DNA of 64,000 bases from CBDDIP01 sp965229005 (GTDB taxonomy: Bacteria; Actinomycetota; Acidimicrobiia; Acidimicrobiales; Ilumatobacteraceae): contig CBDDIP010000002.1 in the NCBI GenBank assembly GCA_965229005.1, forward strand, positions 1,302,001 through 1,366,000, written 5' to 3'. The first letter of the stretch is position 1, and every line of letters starts with the position of its first letter. Both the position numbers and the translations under genes were made by a program. Positions 41,648 to 53,300 of this stretch are shown piece after piece. The notes beneath the pieces were generated by a model. That model searched no databases. It was not told the origin of the DNA and was given only the letters and a program-made list of their open reading frames with translations.

Positions 41648-44600
41648 TCAGCCGCCTCGGCGGGCGTCTCTGCGGCGTTGCATCGCGTCCTTGCGGGTGG
41701 CCGCCCGGTCCTGGCTCTGCTTCATCGCCTGCTCTTCGTTGGCCGTGTCGCCTTGGAGGTGAGCGGCGAGTGCGCGCACCGTCGGGTGACCGAACAGCTG
41801 CACGAGGGAGAGCCGGCGCTCCAGCGCCTCGCTCAACCGGGTGCTGGCCTGGACCATCATCAGCGAGTTGGCGCCCAGATCGAACAGGTTGGTCTCCACG
41901 CCGATGGTGTCCAACGAGAGGATGTCCTGCCAGACCGCGGCGATCGTCCGCTCGATGTCGTTCTGCGGGGCGACGGCGGCGCCCTCTTCGCTGCGGCTGC
42001 GATCGGGGGCGGGGAGCGCGTTGCGATCGACCTTCCCGTTCGGCGTGCGCGGCAGGGCATCCAGCGTGACGAACGCGGACGGGATCATGTAGTCGGGCAG
42101 CGAGGCCCGCAGGTGGGCGCGCAGCACCGGACCGAGGGTCTTGGCCAGCCGGGTCATCGGCACGTTGGTGAACGTGGACCACGGTCGCGGTGCGGCCCCG
42201 TTGGACGAGTGCGACGAGCGGGGGACGATGCCGGCAGTGCCGTGGGCGACGAGCACGAGGTCGAGGCGGTCGGGCCCGGACGACGACCAGTCGAGCTGGG
42301 CGTCGTAGCCGTCGCGCGGCTTGCCGATGATCTCGGGTCGCGAGCCGGCGGCGATGTGGTCGATGGCATCGCGGATCTCAGCAACCGTCGCGTCGGTGCC
42401 GGGCGTTGCGAGCATCGCCGTCAGCGCCACCTCACGAACGAGTCGATCGTTGCGCAGGCCTTCGATGCGGACCGCAGCGGGTCGATCGCGCAACGCCGAT
42501 TCGATGACGGCGTCGAGTGCCCCTGGCGCGTCGTCGGTGAGTGCGACGGTGCGCACATCGACCGGGCCCGCCGCGAGCGGATCGGTGCGGTGGAGGACCG
42601 CGTCGTAGCGGAACCGGCTCAGCTCGTTGTCGTACTGCTCGGTCTTCGCCCGCAGCTCCACGCCGGCGAGCTCGGGGATGTGATTGAGGAGCGCATCGAA
42701 CAGCGCCGGATCGACGAGCAGCTCCTCCTCGTTGCCAAGACGCTGCTCAACGCGACGGGCGAGCTCGGTCGCGGTCGTCGAGGCGGAGGCGCGAGCCAGC
42801 TCGATCGACGCGGCGAACTCGCGCAGCAGCGTGAGGCTGCGCAGGTCGCCGAGGAACAGCCGGCCACCGGGGTTGAGTAGTCGCATCGCCGACGAGATCA
42901 CACCGACGAGGTAGTCGGCGTCGGGGAAGTACTGCGAGACGGAGTTGATGACGATCGTGTCGAAGCGCTCGTCGGTCAGCCGCTCGACATCGTGGGCCGC
43001 GCCGAGGAGCAGCGTGACGCCGGCGATCGGATCGTTGGCCAGCGAGGCGTTGATGTGCTCGAGCGCGGTGGGGGCCATGTCGATGCCGACGTAGCGCTCG
43101 GTGTGCGGTGCCACGCGGAACAGCAGCAGGCCGGTGCCGCAACCGATCTCCAGGACGCGCTTCGGCTGCAGCTCGCGGATCGAGGCGACCGTGTGGTCGA
43201 CCCAGTCCTGCATCTCCTCCGCGGGGATCGGCTCACCGGTGTAGCTGCTCGTCCAGCCGGCGATCTCGAATCGGGCGTCGACGGCGGTGCCGTGTCGGTA
43301 GGTCTCGTCCCACACCGTCGCCCACGCCTCGGTCGGCGTGCCGCTCTCGACGCGCGGCACGACGTACGCAACGATGCGCGGGTCGCCGTTGCCGTCGGAT
43401 CGAGCGACGACCACGTTCTCCACCGTGTCGGGATGACGTCCGATCGCGGCTTCGATCTCGCCGAGCTCGATGCGATAGCCACGCACCTTCACCTGATGGT
43501 CCAGGCGGCCGGAGAACTCGATCTCACCATCGGGACGGATGTGGGCCAGATCGCCGGTGCGGTAGACGCGCCGGCCGTCGGCTGCCGGGAGGTCGACGAA
43601 GCGTTCGGCGGTCAGCTCGGCCCGGTCGAGGTAGCCGCGCACGACGCCATCGCCGCCGATGAGGAGCTCGCCCGGCACGCTGATCGGGTTGCGCCGCAGA
43701 TGACGATCGACGATGTAGATCTGGGTGTTGGCGATCGGCCGGCCGATGGTGATCGGCACGCCTGGCGCTTGGATCGGCGATGTGGTCGACCACACCGTGG
43801 TCTCCGTCGGGCCGTACATGTTGACGAGCTGCCCGGACAGGTGCGGCTGGATCCGATCGACGATGGCCGGCGGGAGCGCCTCGCCCCCAAGCAGCAGCCG
43901 CTGCAGTCCGCTCAGCGCGGCGAGCCCGTCGGGATGCGCCGCGACGATGCCGGCCATCGACGGCGTGCACTGCAGGTGCGTGACGCCGTGCCGGGTGAGC
44001 TGGGTGATGAGCCCGAAGTCCTCGTCGTCGTCGGCAACGTCGGTCGTGGCAGCAGCGCCGGCGGTCTCCGGCAGCGCGACGGGGTTGCTCGCCCGACGCA
44101 GCGCGTCGAGGTGGGTGAGGCTGCGCAGCACGTCGTCCTGGTCGACACCGAAGTCGATGAGGCAGGCGACCTCGTCGACGCCGAGCTCGCGCAGCGAATC
44201 GATCGTGGCGAGGCAGCTCTCCGGCGTGCCGAAGAGGCCGGCGGTGCGGAAGTAGCGATCGAACGCGTGGTCCATGATGACGGCCATCTCGTCGTCGTCG
44301 AGGTCGTTGAGATCGCGGGCCTCGCCGCGGCCGGTGCCGCCGCCGACCTCGGGCTTGGCGAAGCTCGTCGTCTCCCACTGGACCTGGTTGATGAGGTCGG
44401 TGGATGTGCGCAGGTACTCCAGGAACGGGCCGCGAACCGTGGACCGCACCTCGTCGAGGTCGGTGCCCACGTAGGTGTGCAGCATCAGGCTGATGCGACC
44501 CTCGCCAGGGTGTCCGGCGGCGCGGTACGCGGCTCGGTATGCGGCGATGTTACGAACGAGGTCGTCGCGACCCATCACCAAGAGGTTGGTGAGGATGCTG

Positions 44601-47272
44601 GCACCGATCTCGCCGGCCCTCGTGAACGTGTCGGCACTGCCGCCCGCAGTGATCCAGATCGGCGGCGCCACTTGCACGGGCGGCGGGAACATGGCGACGT
44701 CGATCTGGCGACCGTCGCCGCCGACGGTCGACACCGTCTCGCCACGCCACAGCGAACGAATGGTCTCGATGCCGTCCCACATCAGCTGACGCCGGTCGGC
44801 GAAGTTCTGCGGGGCGAGCGCGAAGTCGTTGGCATGCCAGCCGGAGGCGAACGACAGACCGACGCGACCGTTGGACAGGTTGTCGACCACCGACCAGTCC
44901 TCGGCGCAGCGGATCGGGTTGTGGAGCGGCAGCACGACGCTGCCGGCACGGATGCCGACGCGCGTGGTGACCGCGGCGACGGCCGCACCGGTGACCGCCG
45001 GGTTCGGGTACAGGCCGCCGAACTCGTGGAAGTGGCGCTCGGGCGTCCACACCGCGGTGAAGTCGTGCTCGTCGGCGAACCGCGCGCCATCGAGCAGGAG
45101 GCGGTAGCGATCGGTGCCCGTGCCGGCGGCGTCCGCGGCGAAGTAGAACAGGCTGAAGTCCATCGGCCGCACGGCGGCCGACGGGGCACCCTGGCCGGTG
45201 CGCTGGTTCGAGAGCCGGCCCTCGTCCTCCTGCACGACGACGGCGAAGCCGCGGGTGAGCGTCCAGAACAGCTCGAGCACGGAGATGTCGAACGAGATGC
45301 TCGTCACGGCCAGCCACGTGCCCGGCGTGGGATCGGCGGTGAACCCGACGGCGTCGTCCATCCCGGCGAAGAAGTTGACGACGTTGCGGTGCTCGATCAT
45401 CACGCCCTTCGGGCGTCCGGTGGAGCCCGAGGTGAAGATGACGTAGGCGAGGTTGCTCGGCGACGGCCCGGCGTCGGCTCGACGTTCTGAGGGCGCCAGC
45501 GCCAGCTCGTCGACGGCGACGACGTGCGGGACGGTTGCGGGCACCGAACCGCGCAGGCGTGCCTGGGTCAGCACGACGGGGGCGTTGGCGTCCTCCAGCA
45601 TCATCGCGATGCGCGTGGCCGGGTAGCCGGGATCGAGGGGGACGTACGCGCCGCCCGCTTCGAGGATGCCGAGCAGCGCGACCACCATGTCGATCGAGCG
45701 ATCGATGAACACCCCGACGAGGACGTCCGGTCCGACGCCCAGCTGCCGGAGGTGCGCGGCGAGCGCGGACGCCTTGCCGGCGAGCTGGCGGTAGGTCAGC
45801 GACTGGTTGCGATAGATGATCGCCGTGGCGTCCGGGGTGCGCTGGACCTGCGCGTGGAACAGGTCGGCGATCGTTGCCGTCCGATCGATCGACACGTCGG
45901 TGGCGTTCCACGTCGCCAGGAGCTCCAGCTCCGCAGCGGGCACGGTGGGCAGGCTGCGAACCCGCGCCCCGGGCTCGGCGACCATCCCGGTGAGGATCGC
46001 CTCGAGCAGTGAGCGAACCCGCTCCATCGCCACGTCGTCGAACAGGCGCAGGTCGTACGAGAGCTTGAAGTGGATCTGCGGGTCGGTGAACGCCAGCAGT
46101 GTGAGCGGGAAGTTGGTCTGGTCGTGGAGGTCGAACTCGCGGTGCTCGAACTCGCCGCCGAGGTTTCGCAGCCGGGTGCCCTGGTGCAGTTCGTTGACGA
46201 CGACGATCGTGTCGAAGAGACCGACCCCGCGACTGCCGACGGCTGCCTGGATCTCGGTCAGCGGTGTGTGCTCGTGTGCGCGCTTGTCCACCTGCTGGCG
46301 GCGCACGGCGGCGAGGAGGTCGGCGACGGACGCGTCCGGGTCGACGACGATCCGCACCGGCGGAGTGTTGATGAACAACCCCATCGTGCGATCGCTGCCC
46401 GGGAGCCCGGACCGGCGGCAGCCGCGGGTGGAACCGAACACGACGTCGGGCGAGCCGGAGAAGGAGGAGAGGACCAGGGCCCACGCCGCTTCGACGATCA
46501 CCGGCGGGTTGATCCGCAACTCGGCAGCGGTCCGGTGGATCGCCTCGCTCAGCTCGATCGAGAGCCGGAAGCGCATCGCGCCGTAGCCGAGGTCGGTGTC
46601 GGTGAGCTTCTCGTGGCGCTCCAGCGCTTTGAGCCGGTTCGGTTCGTCGAAGCCGTCGAGCAGCTCGCGGTAGTACTCGGCCGCCGCCTCGCGATCTGCG
46701 ATCAGGTGGTCGTGCAACCAGAGGATGTGATCGCGGTAGGCGAGGCGCTCCTCGACGGGCGCCTCGGTGCCGGCGCGCAGTGCGTCGTACTCGCGGAACG
46801 CTTCCTCGACCGCCCACACCACGCTCGTGTCGAGCAGCGAGTGGTGGTAGGTGAAGACGAACCGGTGCTCGGTGGCGGCGAGTCGGAACAGCGTCAGGTG
46901 CCACAGCGGCGCGGCGTCGAGCTCGAACCCCGTTCGGCGATCGTCGGACATGAACGTGCGGAACGTCGCGTCCTGCTCATCCGACGCGAGGTGCTGGAGG
47001 TCGTGCACCGCGACGCTCGCGGTCACGTGATCGAGCACCTCTTGTTCGGGTGCGTCGACCCCGGCCCATCGGAAGCGCGTGCGCAGGATCGGATGGCGGT
47101 CGGCGACCCGTTGCCAGGCAGCGGTGAGGAGCTCGACATCGACCGTCTCGTGCAGTTCGCCGACCATCTGTTCGATGTCGACGCCGACGTTGCTGCCCTC
47201 CAAACGGTGGAACAACATGCCCTGTTGCAGGGGCGACAGCGGGTACGAGTCGATGACCGCTCCCTCGGACAT
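41648..47272 (-). CDS. Non-ribosomal peptide synthetase: C-A(monooxygenase)-A(methyltransferase)-PCP
   Basis: This is a 1,874-residue single module. The condensation domain has YHHSLLD (HHxxxD, Thr replacing the final Gly) near residue 141. The A domain shows A3 (FTSGSTGRPKG near 615), A4 (SFDIS near 658), A5 (MYGPTETTVW near 1150), A8 (GYRIELGEIE near 1270) and A10 (NGKVDR near 1745). Two domains are inserted in it. Between A4 and A5 is a luciferase-like FMN monooxygenase (about 700-1060; FTAVWTPERHFHEFGGLYP, ASGWHANDFA). Between A8 and A10 is a SAM methyltransferase (VLEIGCGTGLLLF near 1375). The PCP has LGANSLMMVQ near 1803. There is no thioesterase. The product amino acid is probably N-methylated and oxidised. 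It is divergent from the PKS. Confidence 0.9.
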   Translation of the reverse strand: MSEGAVIDSYPLSPLQQGMLFHRLEGSNVGVDIEQMVGELHETVDVELLTAAWQRVADRHPILRTRFRWAGVDAPEQEVLDHVTASVAVHDLQHLASDEQDATFRTFMSDDRRTGFELDAAPLWHLTLFRLAATEHRFVFTYHHSLLDTSVVWAVEEAFREYDALRAGTEAPVEERLAYRDHILWLHDHLIADREAAAEYYRELLDGFDEPNRLKALERHEKLTDTDLGYGAMRFRLSIELSEAIHRTAAELRINPPVIVEAAWALVLSSFSGSPDVVFGSTRGCRRSGLPGSDRTMGLFINTPPVRIVVDPDASVADLLAAVRRQQVDKRAHEHTPLTEIQAAVGSRGVGLFDTIVVVNELHQGTRLRNLGGEFEHREFDLHDQTNFPLTLLAFTDPQIHFKLSYDLRLFDDVAMERVRSLLEAILTGMVAEPGARVRSLPTVPAAELELLATWNATDVSIDRTATIADLFHAQVQRTPDATAIIYRNQSLTYRQLAGKASALAAHLRQLGVGPDVLVGVFIDRSIDMVVALLGILEAGGAYVPLDPGYPATRIAMMLEDANAPVVLTQARLRGSVPATVPHVVAVDELALAPSERRADAGPSPSNLAYVIFTSGSTGRPKGVMIEHRNVVNFFAGMDDAVGFTADPTPGTWLAVTSISFDISVLELFWTLTRGFAVVVQEDEGRLSNQRTGQGAPSAAVRPMDFSLFYFAADAAGTGTDRYRLLLDGARFADEHDFTAVWTPERHFHEFGGLYPNPAVTGAAVAAVTTRVGIRAGSVVLPLHNPIRCAEDWSVVDNLSNGRVGLSFASGWHANDFALAPQNFADRRQLMWDGIETIRSLWRGETVSTVGGDGRQIDVAMFPPPVQVAPPIWITAGGSADTFTRAGEIGASILTNLLVMGRDDLVRNIAAYRAAYRAAGHPGEGRISLMLHTYVGTDLDEVRSTVRGPFLEYLRTSTDLINQVQWETTSFAKPEVGGGTGRGEARDLNDLDDDEMAVIMDHAFDRYFRTAGLFGTPESCLATIDSLRELGVDEVACLIDFGVDQDDVLRSLTHLDALRRASNPVALPETAGAAATTDVADDDEDFGLITQLTRHGVTHLQCTPSMAGIVAAHPDGLAALSGLQRLLLGGEALPPAIVDRIQPHLSGQLVNMYGPTETTVWSTTSPIQAPGVPITIGRPIANTQIYIVDRHLRRNPISVPGELLIGGDGVVRGYLDRAELTAERFVDLPAADGRRVYRTGDLAHIRPDGEIEFSGRLDHQVKVRGYRIELGEIEAAIGRHPDTVENVVVARSDGNGDPRIVAYVVPRVESGTPTEAWATVWDETYRHGTAVDARFEIAGWTSSYTGEPIPAEEMQDWVDHTVASIRELQPKRVLEIGCGTGLLLFRVAPHTERYVGIDMAPTALEHINASLANDPIAGVTLLLGAAHDVERLTDERFDTIVINSVSQYFPDADYLVGVISSAMRLLNPGGRLFLGDLRSLTLLREFAASIELARASASTTATELARRVEQRLGNEEELLVDPALFDALLNHIPELAGVELRAKTEQYDNELSRFRYDAVLHRTDPLAAGPVDVRTVALTDDAPGALDAVIESALRDRPAAVRIEGLRNDRLVREVALTAMLATPGTDATVAEIRDAIDHIAAGSRPEIIGKPRDGYDAQLDWSSSGPDRLDLVLVAHGTAGIVPRSSHSSNGAAPRPWSTFTNVPMTRLAKTLGPVLRAHLRASLPDYMIPSAFVTLDALPRTPNGKVDRNALPAPDRSRSEEGAAVAPQNDIERTIAAVWQDILSLDTIGVETNLFDLGANSLMMVQASTRLSEALERRLSLVQLFGHPTVRALAAHLQGDTANEEQAMKQSQDRAATRKDAMQRRRDARRGG

Positions 47273-47373
47273 CCGCCGAACGGTACCATCTGACCTGTTC
47301 AACCCAACGGGGGGAAGAAAATTTTGGGGAGCGCGTCGGTGGTGCCGATACACCTTCCCGAGGCAGGCGACTG
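47273..47373. promoter_or_regulatory. Divergent promoter region between NRPS and PKS genes
   Basis: This 101-bp gap separates the divergent NRPS and PKS starts and must contain both promoters if each gene is transcribed on its own. It includes the locally A/T-rich run AAGAAAATTTTGG (about 47318-47330), which stands out in this GC-rich DNA. I cannot assign -35 or -10 sites confidently. Confidence 0.45.
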
Positions 47374-50300
47374 ATGGGCACAGAGAACAACTACGACGGG
47401 CGCATCGCCGTCATCGGGATGGCCGGACGGTTCCCCGGGTCGGCGGGCATTGGCGCGTTCTGGGAGCACCTGCGCGACGGCGTCGAAGCGATGCAATTCT
47501 TCTCCGAGGACGAGCTCCTCGCGGCAGGCGAGTCGCTCGACAACATCCGCGATCCGGCGTACGTGCCCGCCTCGGCGCCGTTGGAGGACATCGATCTGTT
47601 CGATGCCGGGTTCTTCGGGATGAGCCCGCGCGATGCCGCCGTCTTCGATCCGCAGCACCGCCTCTTCCTCGAGTCCGCGTGGCAGGCGTTCGAGCACGCC
47701 GGCTACGTGGGCGAGCAGGTCGACGGATCGGTTGCCGTGTTCGCCTCCTGCGGGCTGAGCGAGTACATGTTCAAGAACGTGCTCGCCAACGAGCAGGTCG
47801 CCACGTCGATCGGCGAGTGGCTGGTGCGTCACACCGGCAACGACACCAACTTCTTGGCCACCCGCGTCTCGTACGAGCTGAACCTCCGCGGCCCGAGCAT
47901 GAACGTGCAGACGGCGTGCAGCTCCACACTCGTGGCCATCCACCTCGCCTGCCAGAGCCTGCTCAGTGGCGAGTGCGACATGGCGCTCGCCGGTGGCGCC
48001 GTCGTCTCGCCGGTGCAGCGACGTGGCTACTTCTACAAGGAAGGCGAGATCCTCTCGCCCGACGGGCACTGCCGGGCGTTCGACGAGAAGTCGGCGGGCA
48101 CCGTGATCTCCAGTGCGGTCGGGTGCGTGCTGCTGAAGCCGCTGGATGCTGCGGTCGCCGATGGCGACAACGTGCTGGCCGTCATCCGTGGATCGGCGAT
48201 CAACAACGACGGCAACGAGAAGGTCGGGTACCTCGCCCCCAGCGTTCCCGGGCAGTCGCGCGTGGTTGCCGAGGCGCTGGCGGTTGCCGACGTCGACGCA
48301 CGCGACGTCACCTACGTCGAGGCGCACGGCACCGGCACGCTCATCGGCGACCCGATCGAGATCGCCGGCATCACGCAGGCGTACCGGCAGAGCACCGAGG
48401 ACACCGAGTTCTGCGCGATCGGATCGCTGAAGTCCAACATCGGCCACACCGGCGAGGCTGCCGGCGTCGCCGCGTTCATCAAGACGGTGCTCGCGCTGCA
48501 GCACCGCCAACTGCCACCCAGCCTCCACTTCCAGTCGCCCAACCCGCAGGCGGACTTCCCGCACAGCCCGTTCTTCGTCAACGCCGAGCTTCGTCCGTGG
48601 GAGCCCGGACCGAGCGGCACGCGGATCGCCGGCATCACCGGCCTCGGTGCCGGCGGCACCAACGCGCACGTGATCATCGAGGAACCCCCGCCGCAAGCGG
48701 AGCCCTCGACGCCCGGCCGCGACCTGCAGTTGATCACCCTGTCGGCGCGCAGCATCGAGTCGCTCGACCACGCCAGTGCAGAGCTCGCGGAGCACCTCCG
48801 GTCGAACCCGTCGATCGACCTCGCCGACGTCGCGTACACGCGCCTCGTCGGTCGGAAGCACTTCGAGGTCCGCCGCGCCGTGGTCGCGTCCTCGCCGCTC
48901 GAGGCGGCGCAGCGGCTGGAGGCCGGCGACCCGAAGACCGTGTCCACGCACGCCGGCACGAGCAGCGTGCCGTCGATCGTCTTCCTGATGCCGGGCGGTG
49001 GCGCGCAGTACGCGGGGATGGGTCGCGATCTGTACGACAACGAGCCCGTGTATCGCGACGCGATCGACCGGTGCTGCGCGGTGGCCCGACCGTTGGTCGG
49101 CTCGGACCTGCGTACGTTGCTCTTCCCGAGCGGCGACGTCGACGAGGCGAGCAAGGACCTCGAGCGTCCATCGGTGGCGCTGCCCGCGCTGTTCGCCACC
49201 GAGTACGCGATGGCCACGTTGCTCGAGTCGTGGGGGGTCGTGCCCGACGCCATGATCGGCCACAGCGCCGGCGAGTACGTCGCAGCCTGCCTCGGTGGGG
49301 TGATCACGATGGAGGAGGGCATCGCCCTCGTCGCCACCCGCGGCCGCCTGTTCGAGACGCTGCCGGCTGGCGGGATGCTGAGCATCACGCTCGGCGAGGA
49401 CGAGGCCCGCTCGATGCTCGTGCCAGGGCTGAGCATCGCCGCGGTGAACGCAGAAGACCTGTGCGTGGTGTCCGGACCGCAGCCGCTCATCGACGAGATG
49501 GAAGCGATCTTCACGGCGGCTGACGTCGATTCGATGCGCGTCCACATCAACGTCGCCGCGCACTCGTCGATGCTGGAGCCGATCCTCGCCGAGTTCGGCG
49601 CCTTCTGCCGCACGATCGGCTTCCGCGCCCCGACCAAGCCGTACGTCTCCAACCTCACCGGCACCTGGATCACCGCGGACCAGGCGACCGACCCCGACTA
49701 CTGGGTGCGTCACCTGCGCGAGGCGGTGCGCTTCAGTGACGGCATTCGCACGATCATGAGCGACCCGAACCGGGTGCTCGTCGAGATCGGGCCGGGGCGC
49801 ACCCTGGCGAGCTTCGCTCGCATGGCCGCTTCGCCGTCGGTGGTGATCACACCCACCATGCGCCACCCACGCGAAGACTTCTCCGACGTCGCGTTCGCGC
49901 TGGGCGCCGTCGGCAAGGTGTACACGTCTGGGGTGAGCCTCGACACCGAGGCGCTGCACCGCGACGAGGTCCGTCACCGCATCGAGCTGCCGACGTACTC
50001 GTTCGAGCGCCAGCGGTTCTGGGTGGATCCCGATCCGGTCGGCGTGCGCTCGTCGTCGCGCTCGGGACCGTTGCGCAAGAAGGCGGACGTGTCCGACTGG
50101 TTCTCGGCGCCGTCGTGGCGCCGCTCGGCGTCGCCGCCGGTCTCCGTGCTCGCCGAGGAGCACACGTGGATGATCATCGACGACGGCGCTCCGCTCGCGG
50201 CGCGCATGGTGGAACGGTTGCGCTCGCGCGGCCACCGCGTCATCCGCGTCGGGTTCGGTGAGGGTTTCGAAGGCTTCGACGACGAGTACATCGTCAACAC

Positions 50301-53300
50301 CGAGCACGGCGGCGACTTCATCGAAGTGCTCGAGGGCTTGCGGCTGCGCGACATCACGCTCGATCGCATCGTTCACATGACGGCGCTCGGACGTGGTCGC
50401 AAGGTCGGCCGGAACCGGCGGGCCGGGCTCGTGCCGACGCTGGAGGCATCGGTCGACCGGGATCTCGGCAGCCTGCTCGAACTGGCCACCGGCCTGGTCG
50501 TGCACGCGGTGGAGTCGAGGTTGGTCGTGATCACCAGCGATGTCCACGTCGTCGGCAGTGGAGAACGAACCGTGCGACCGGAGCGGGCACTTCTGCACGG
50601 CGCGTGCCGCGTCGTGCCTCGCGAGCTCGGACACGTGTCGTCGATGACGATCGATCTCGACGACGAGGCGCTCGGTGCGGGTGATGCACTCGTCGATCGG
50701 CTGCTCGCCGATCTCGCGGCTCCGACGTCAGGCGAGGCGGGCTCCACCGACGACGTCGTTGCGTATCGCGGTGCGGAGCGCTGGGTGCGCCGGTTCGACC
50801 CGGTGGCGATCGGGCCGAGCGACGCCTCGCCCTGGGTGGACGGCGGGACCTACCTCATCACCGGCGGCCTCGGCGGCATCGGGCTCTCGGTTGCGGAACA
50901 GATCGCACGGCGCACCTCGCATTCGAAGCTGGTGCTGCTCGGCCGCAGCGCTGTCCCGAACCACGGTCCCGCGGTCGACGTGGATCGCCTGGACGCGGCG
51001 ACGCGTTCCAAGGTCGAGGCCCTTCGGCGGCTGGAAGCGCTCGGTGCCGACGTCATGGCGGTCAGCGTCGACATCACCGACGCGGTGCGGATGGGCACCG
51101 TGATGGAGTCGGTGCGCACCCGCTTCGGCAAGATCACCGGCGTCATCCACTCTGCCGGCGTTCTCGATGACCAGCTCATCGCCATGCGTCCGCGCCTGCC
51201 GATGTCGGACGTGATCGCGGTCAAGGCCAAGGGCGTGCTCGTGATCGACCAGCTCCTGGCGAAGTCGCCGCCGGAGCTGATCCTCCTGTTCTCCTCGGTC
51301 AGCTCGATCATCGGCTTGCCGGGCCAGGTGGACTACACGGCGGCGAACGCCTTCCTCGACTCGTACGCGGGGATGAAGAACGCGGAAGGTGCCAGCCGCG
51401 CGGTCGTCGTCAACTGGAGCGCATGGCAATCCGTCGGCATGGCTGTCGGCGCAGCGCACGCCGAGGCGGTGCGTCACACACCTGCCGCCGAGCTGGCCCC
51501 GGATCCGGCGCGGCTGATCGATCACGTCGACGATCGCGGCAACGTCGTGTCGATGTCCACCGCGTTCTCGCGCAACACGCACTGGGTGATCGGCGAGCAC
51601 AAGGTGGACGGCGGGGACGCGTTGCTGCCCGGTACCGGCTACGTCGAGCTGATGCGCCAGGCGGGCCTGCACCTCGGTGGTGCCGCCGGCAACGTCGAGC
51701 TCTCCGACCTCGTCTTCCTTCGGCCGTTCTTCGTCGGGCCGGACGAGGTGCGCACGCTGACGGTGCAGCTGGACCGCAGCGACGGATCGGTCGTGGTCTA
51801 CAGCGACGACATCGAGTCGCCCCACGCCACCGGGAACGTGGCCATCCGAGCCGACGATGCGGCGAGGCACGTCGACCTCGCCGAGGTCCGGGCGCGTTGC
51901 CAGCAGCTCGTCGAGGAGCTCGACGGCTACTCGGCGCAGCCGTTCATGGACTTCGGGGCGCACTGGGGCAACCTGCGACGCGTCGAGTACGGCATCGAGG
52001 AAGCCGTGATCACGACGATCCTCCCGGACCAGTACGTCTCCGAGCTCGACACGCTGTGGCTGCACCCGGCGGTGCTCGACATGGCGATCGGGAGCGCGCA
52101 GGCAATCATCCCGTCGTTCGATCAGACGAGCACGTTCTACGTCCCGTTCGGTTACGGGCGGATCCTCGTTCGCGGCCCGATCCCGGCAACGGCGTTCAGC
52201 CACGTCCGCGTCCGTCCCGGCCGGACCCAGGACATCGCCGTCTTCGACATCGGCATCTGCGACGAGGACGGCAACGAGGTGATCTCCGTCGAGGGCTTCA
52301 CGATGCGCCGGATCGACGCCGACAGCGCGTTCCGTGCCGGGCGCGCCGACGAGCTCGCCGCGCCGCAGCGGTCGACCGCACCGGTCCAGGCCGCGGTGCG
52401 CGAGGGCATCCTCCCCGAGGAGGGCGTCGATGCACTCGACCGTCTGCTCACTGCAGGCGTCGGCGGCCAGGTCGTCGTCTGCTCGGTCGACCTCCAGCGC
52501 TGGATCGAGCAGGTCGACTCGGAGGCGCGATCCGACGCCGACGATGCCGACCTCGCCGGCCCGCAGTTCGCACGACCGAACCTGCGCGCGGCGTTCGCCG
52601 AACCGGCGACCGCCATCGAGCGCGAGCTGGCCACGATGTGGGGTGAGTTGCTCGGCATCAGCCAGGTCGGTCGCGACGACGACTTCTTCGAGCTCGGTGG
52701 GCAGTCGCTGGTGGCCGTTCGCCTGTTCGCTCGGCTGCGTCGCCGCTTCTCGTTCGAGATGCCCCTGTCGACGTTGTTCGAGGCACCCACGATCGCCTTG
52801 CTCGCCGGCTTGATCGGCGACCCGGAGCTCGGCGGCGCGGCCGATGGTGATGCGAACGCGGCGCCGTCGACCGAGGCCCCGCAGCGGCATCGCTTCCTCG
52901 TCCCGATGCACGGCGCACGCGGCGGCAGCGAACCGCCGCTGTTCATCGTGCACGGGATGTTCGGCAACGTCGTCAACTTCCGCTTCCTGGCCACCGAGCT
53001 GGCCGGCGGACGCAAGGTCTACGGGATCCAGGCGCGCGGCCTGTACGGCGGCGAAGTGGCCCACTCGCGCATCGACGAGGCCGCCGAGGACTACCTCGCC
53101 GAGGTTCGTCAGGTCCAGCCGAACGGTCCGTACTGCTTCGCCGGGTACTCGGGTGGTGGGCTCACCGCGATCGAGATGGCGCGACGGATGCGTGCCGCCG
53201 GCGAGGTCGTCGCAGACGTCATCCTCCTCGACACGTGGGCGCCGACACCGAACGGGATGACGTTGATCGACCGAGTGCGGATGCAGCTCGGCATCGCCCG

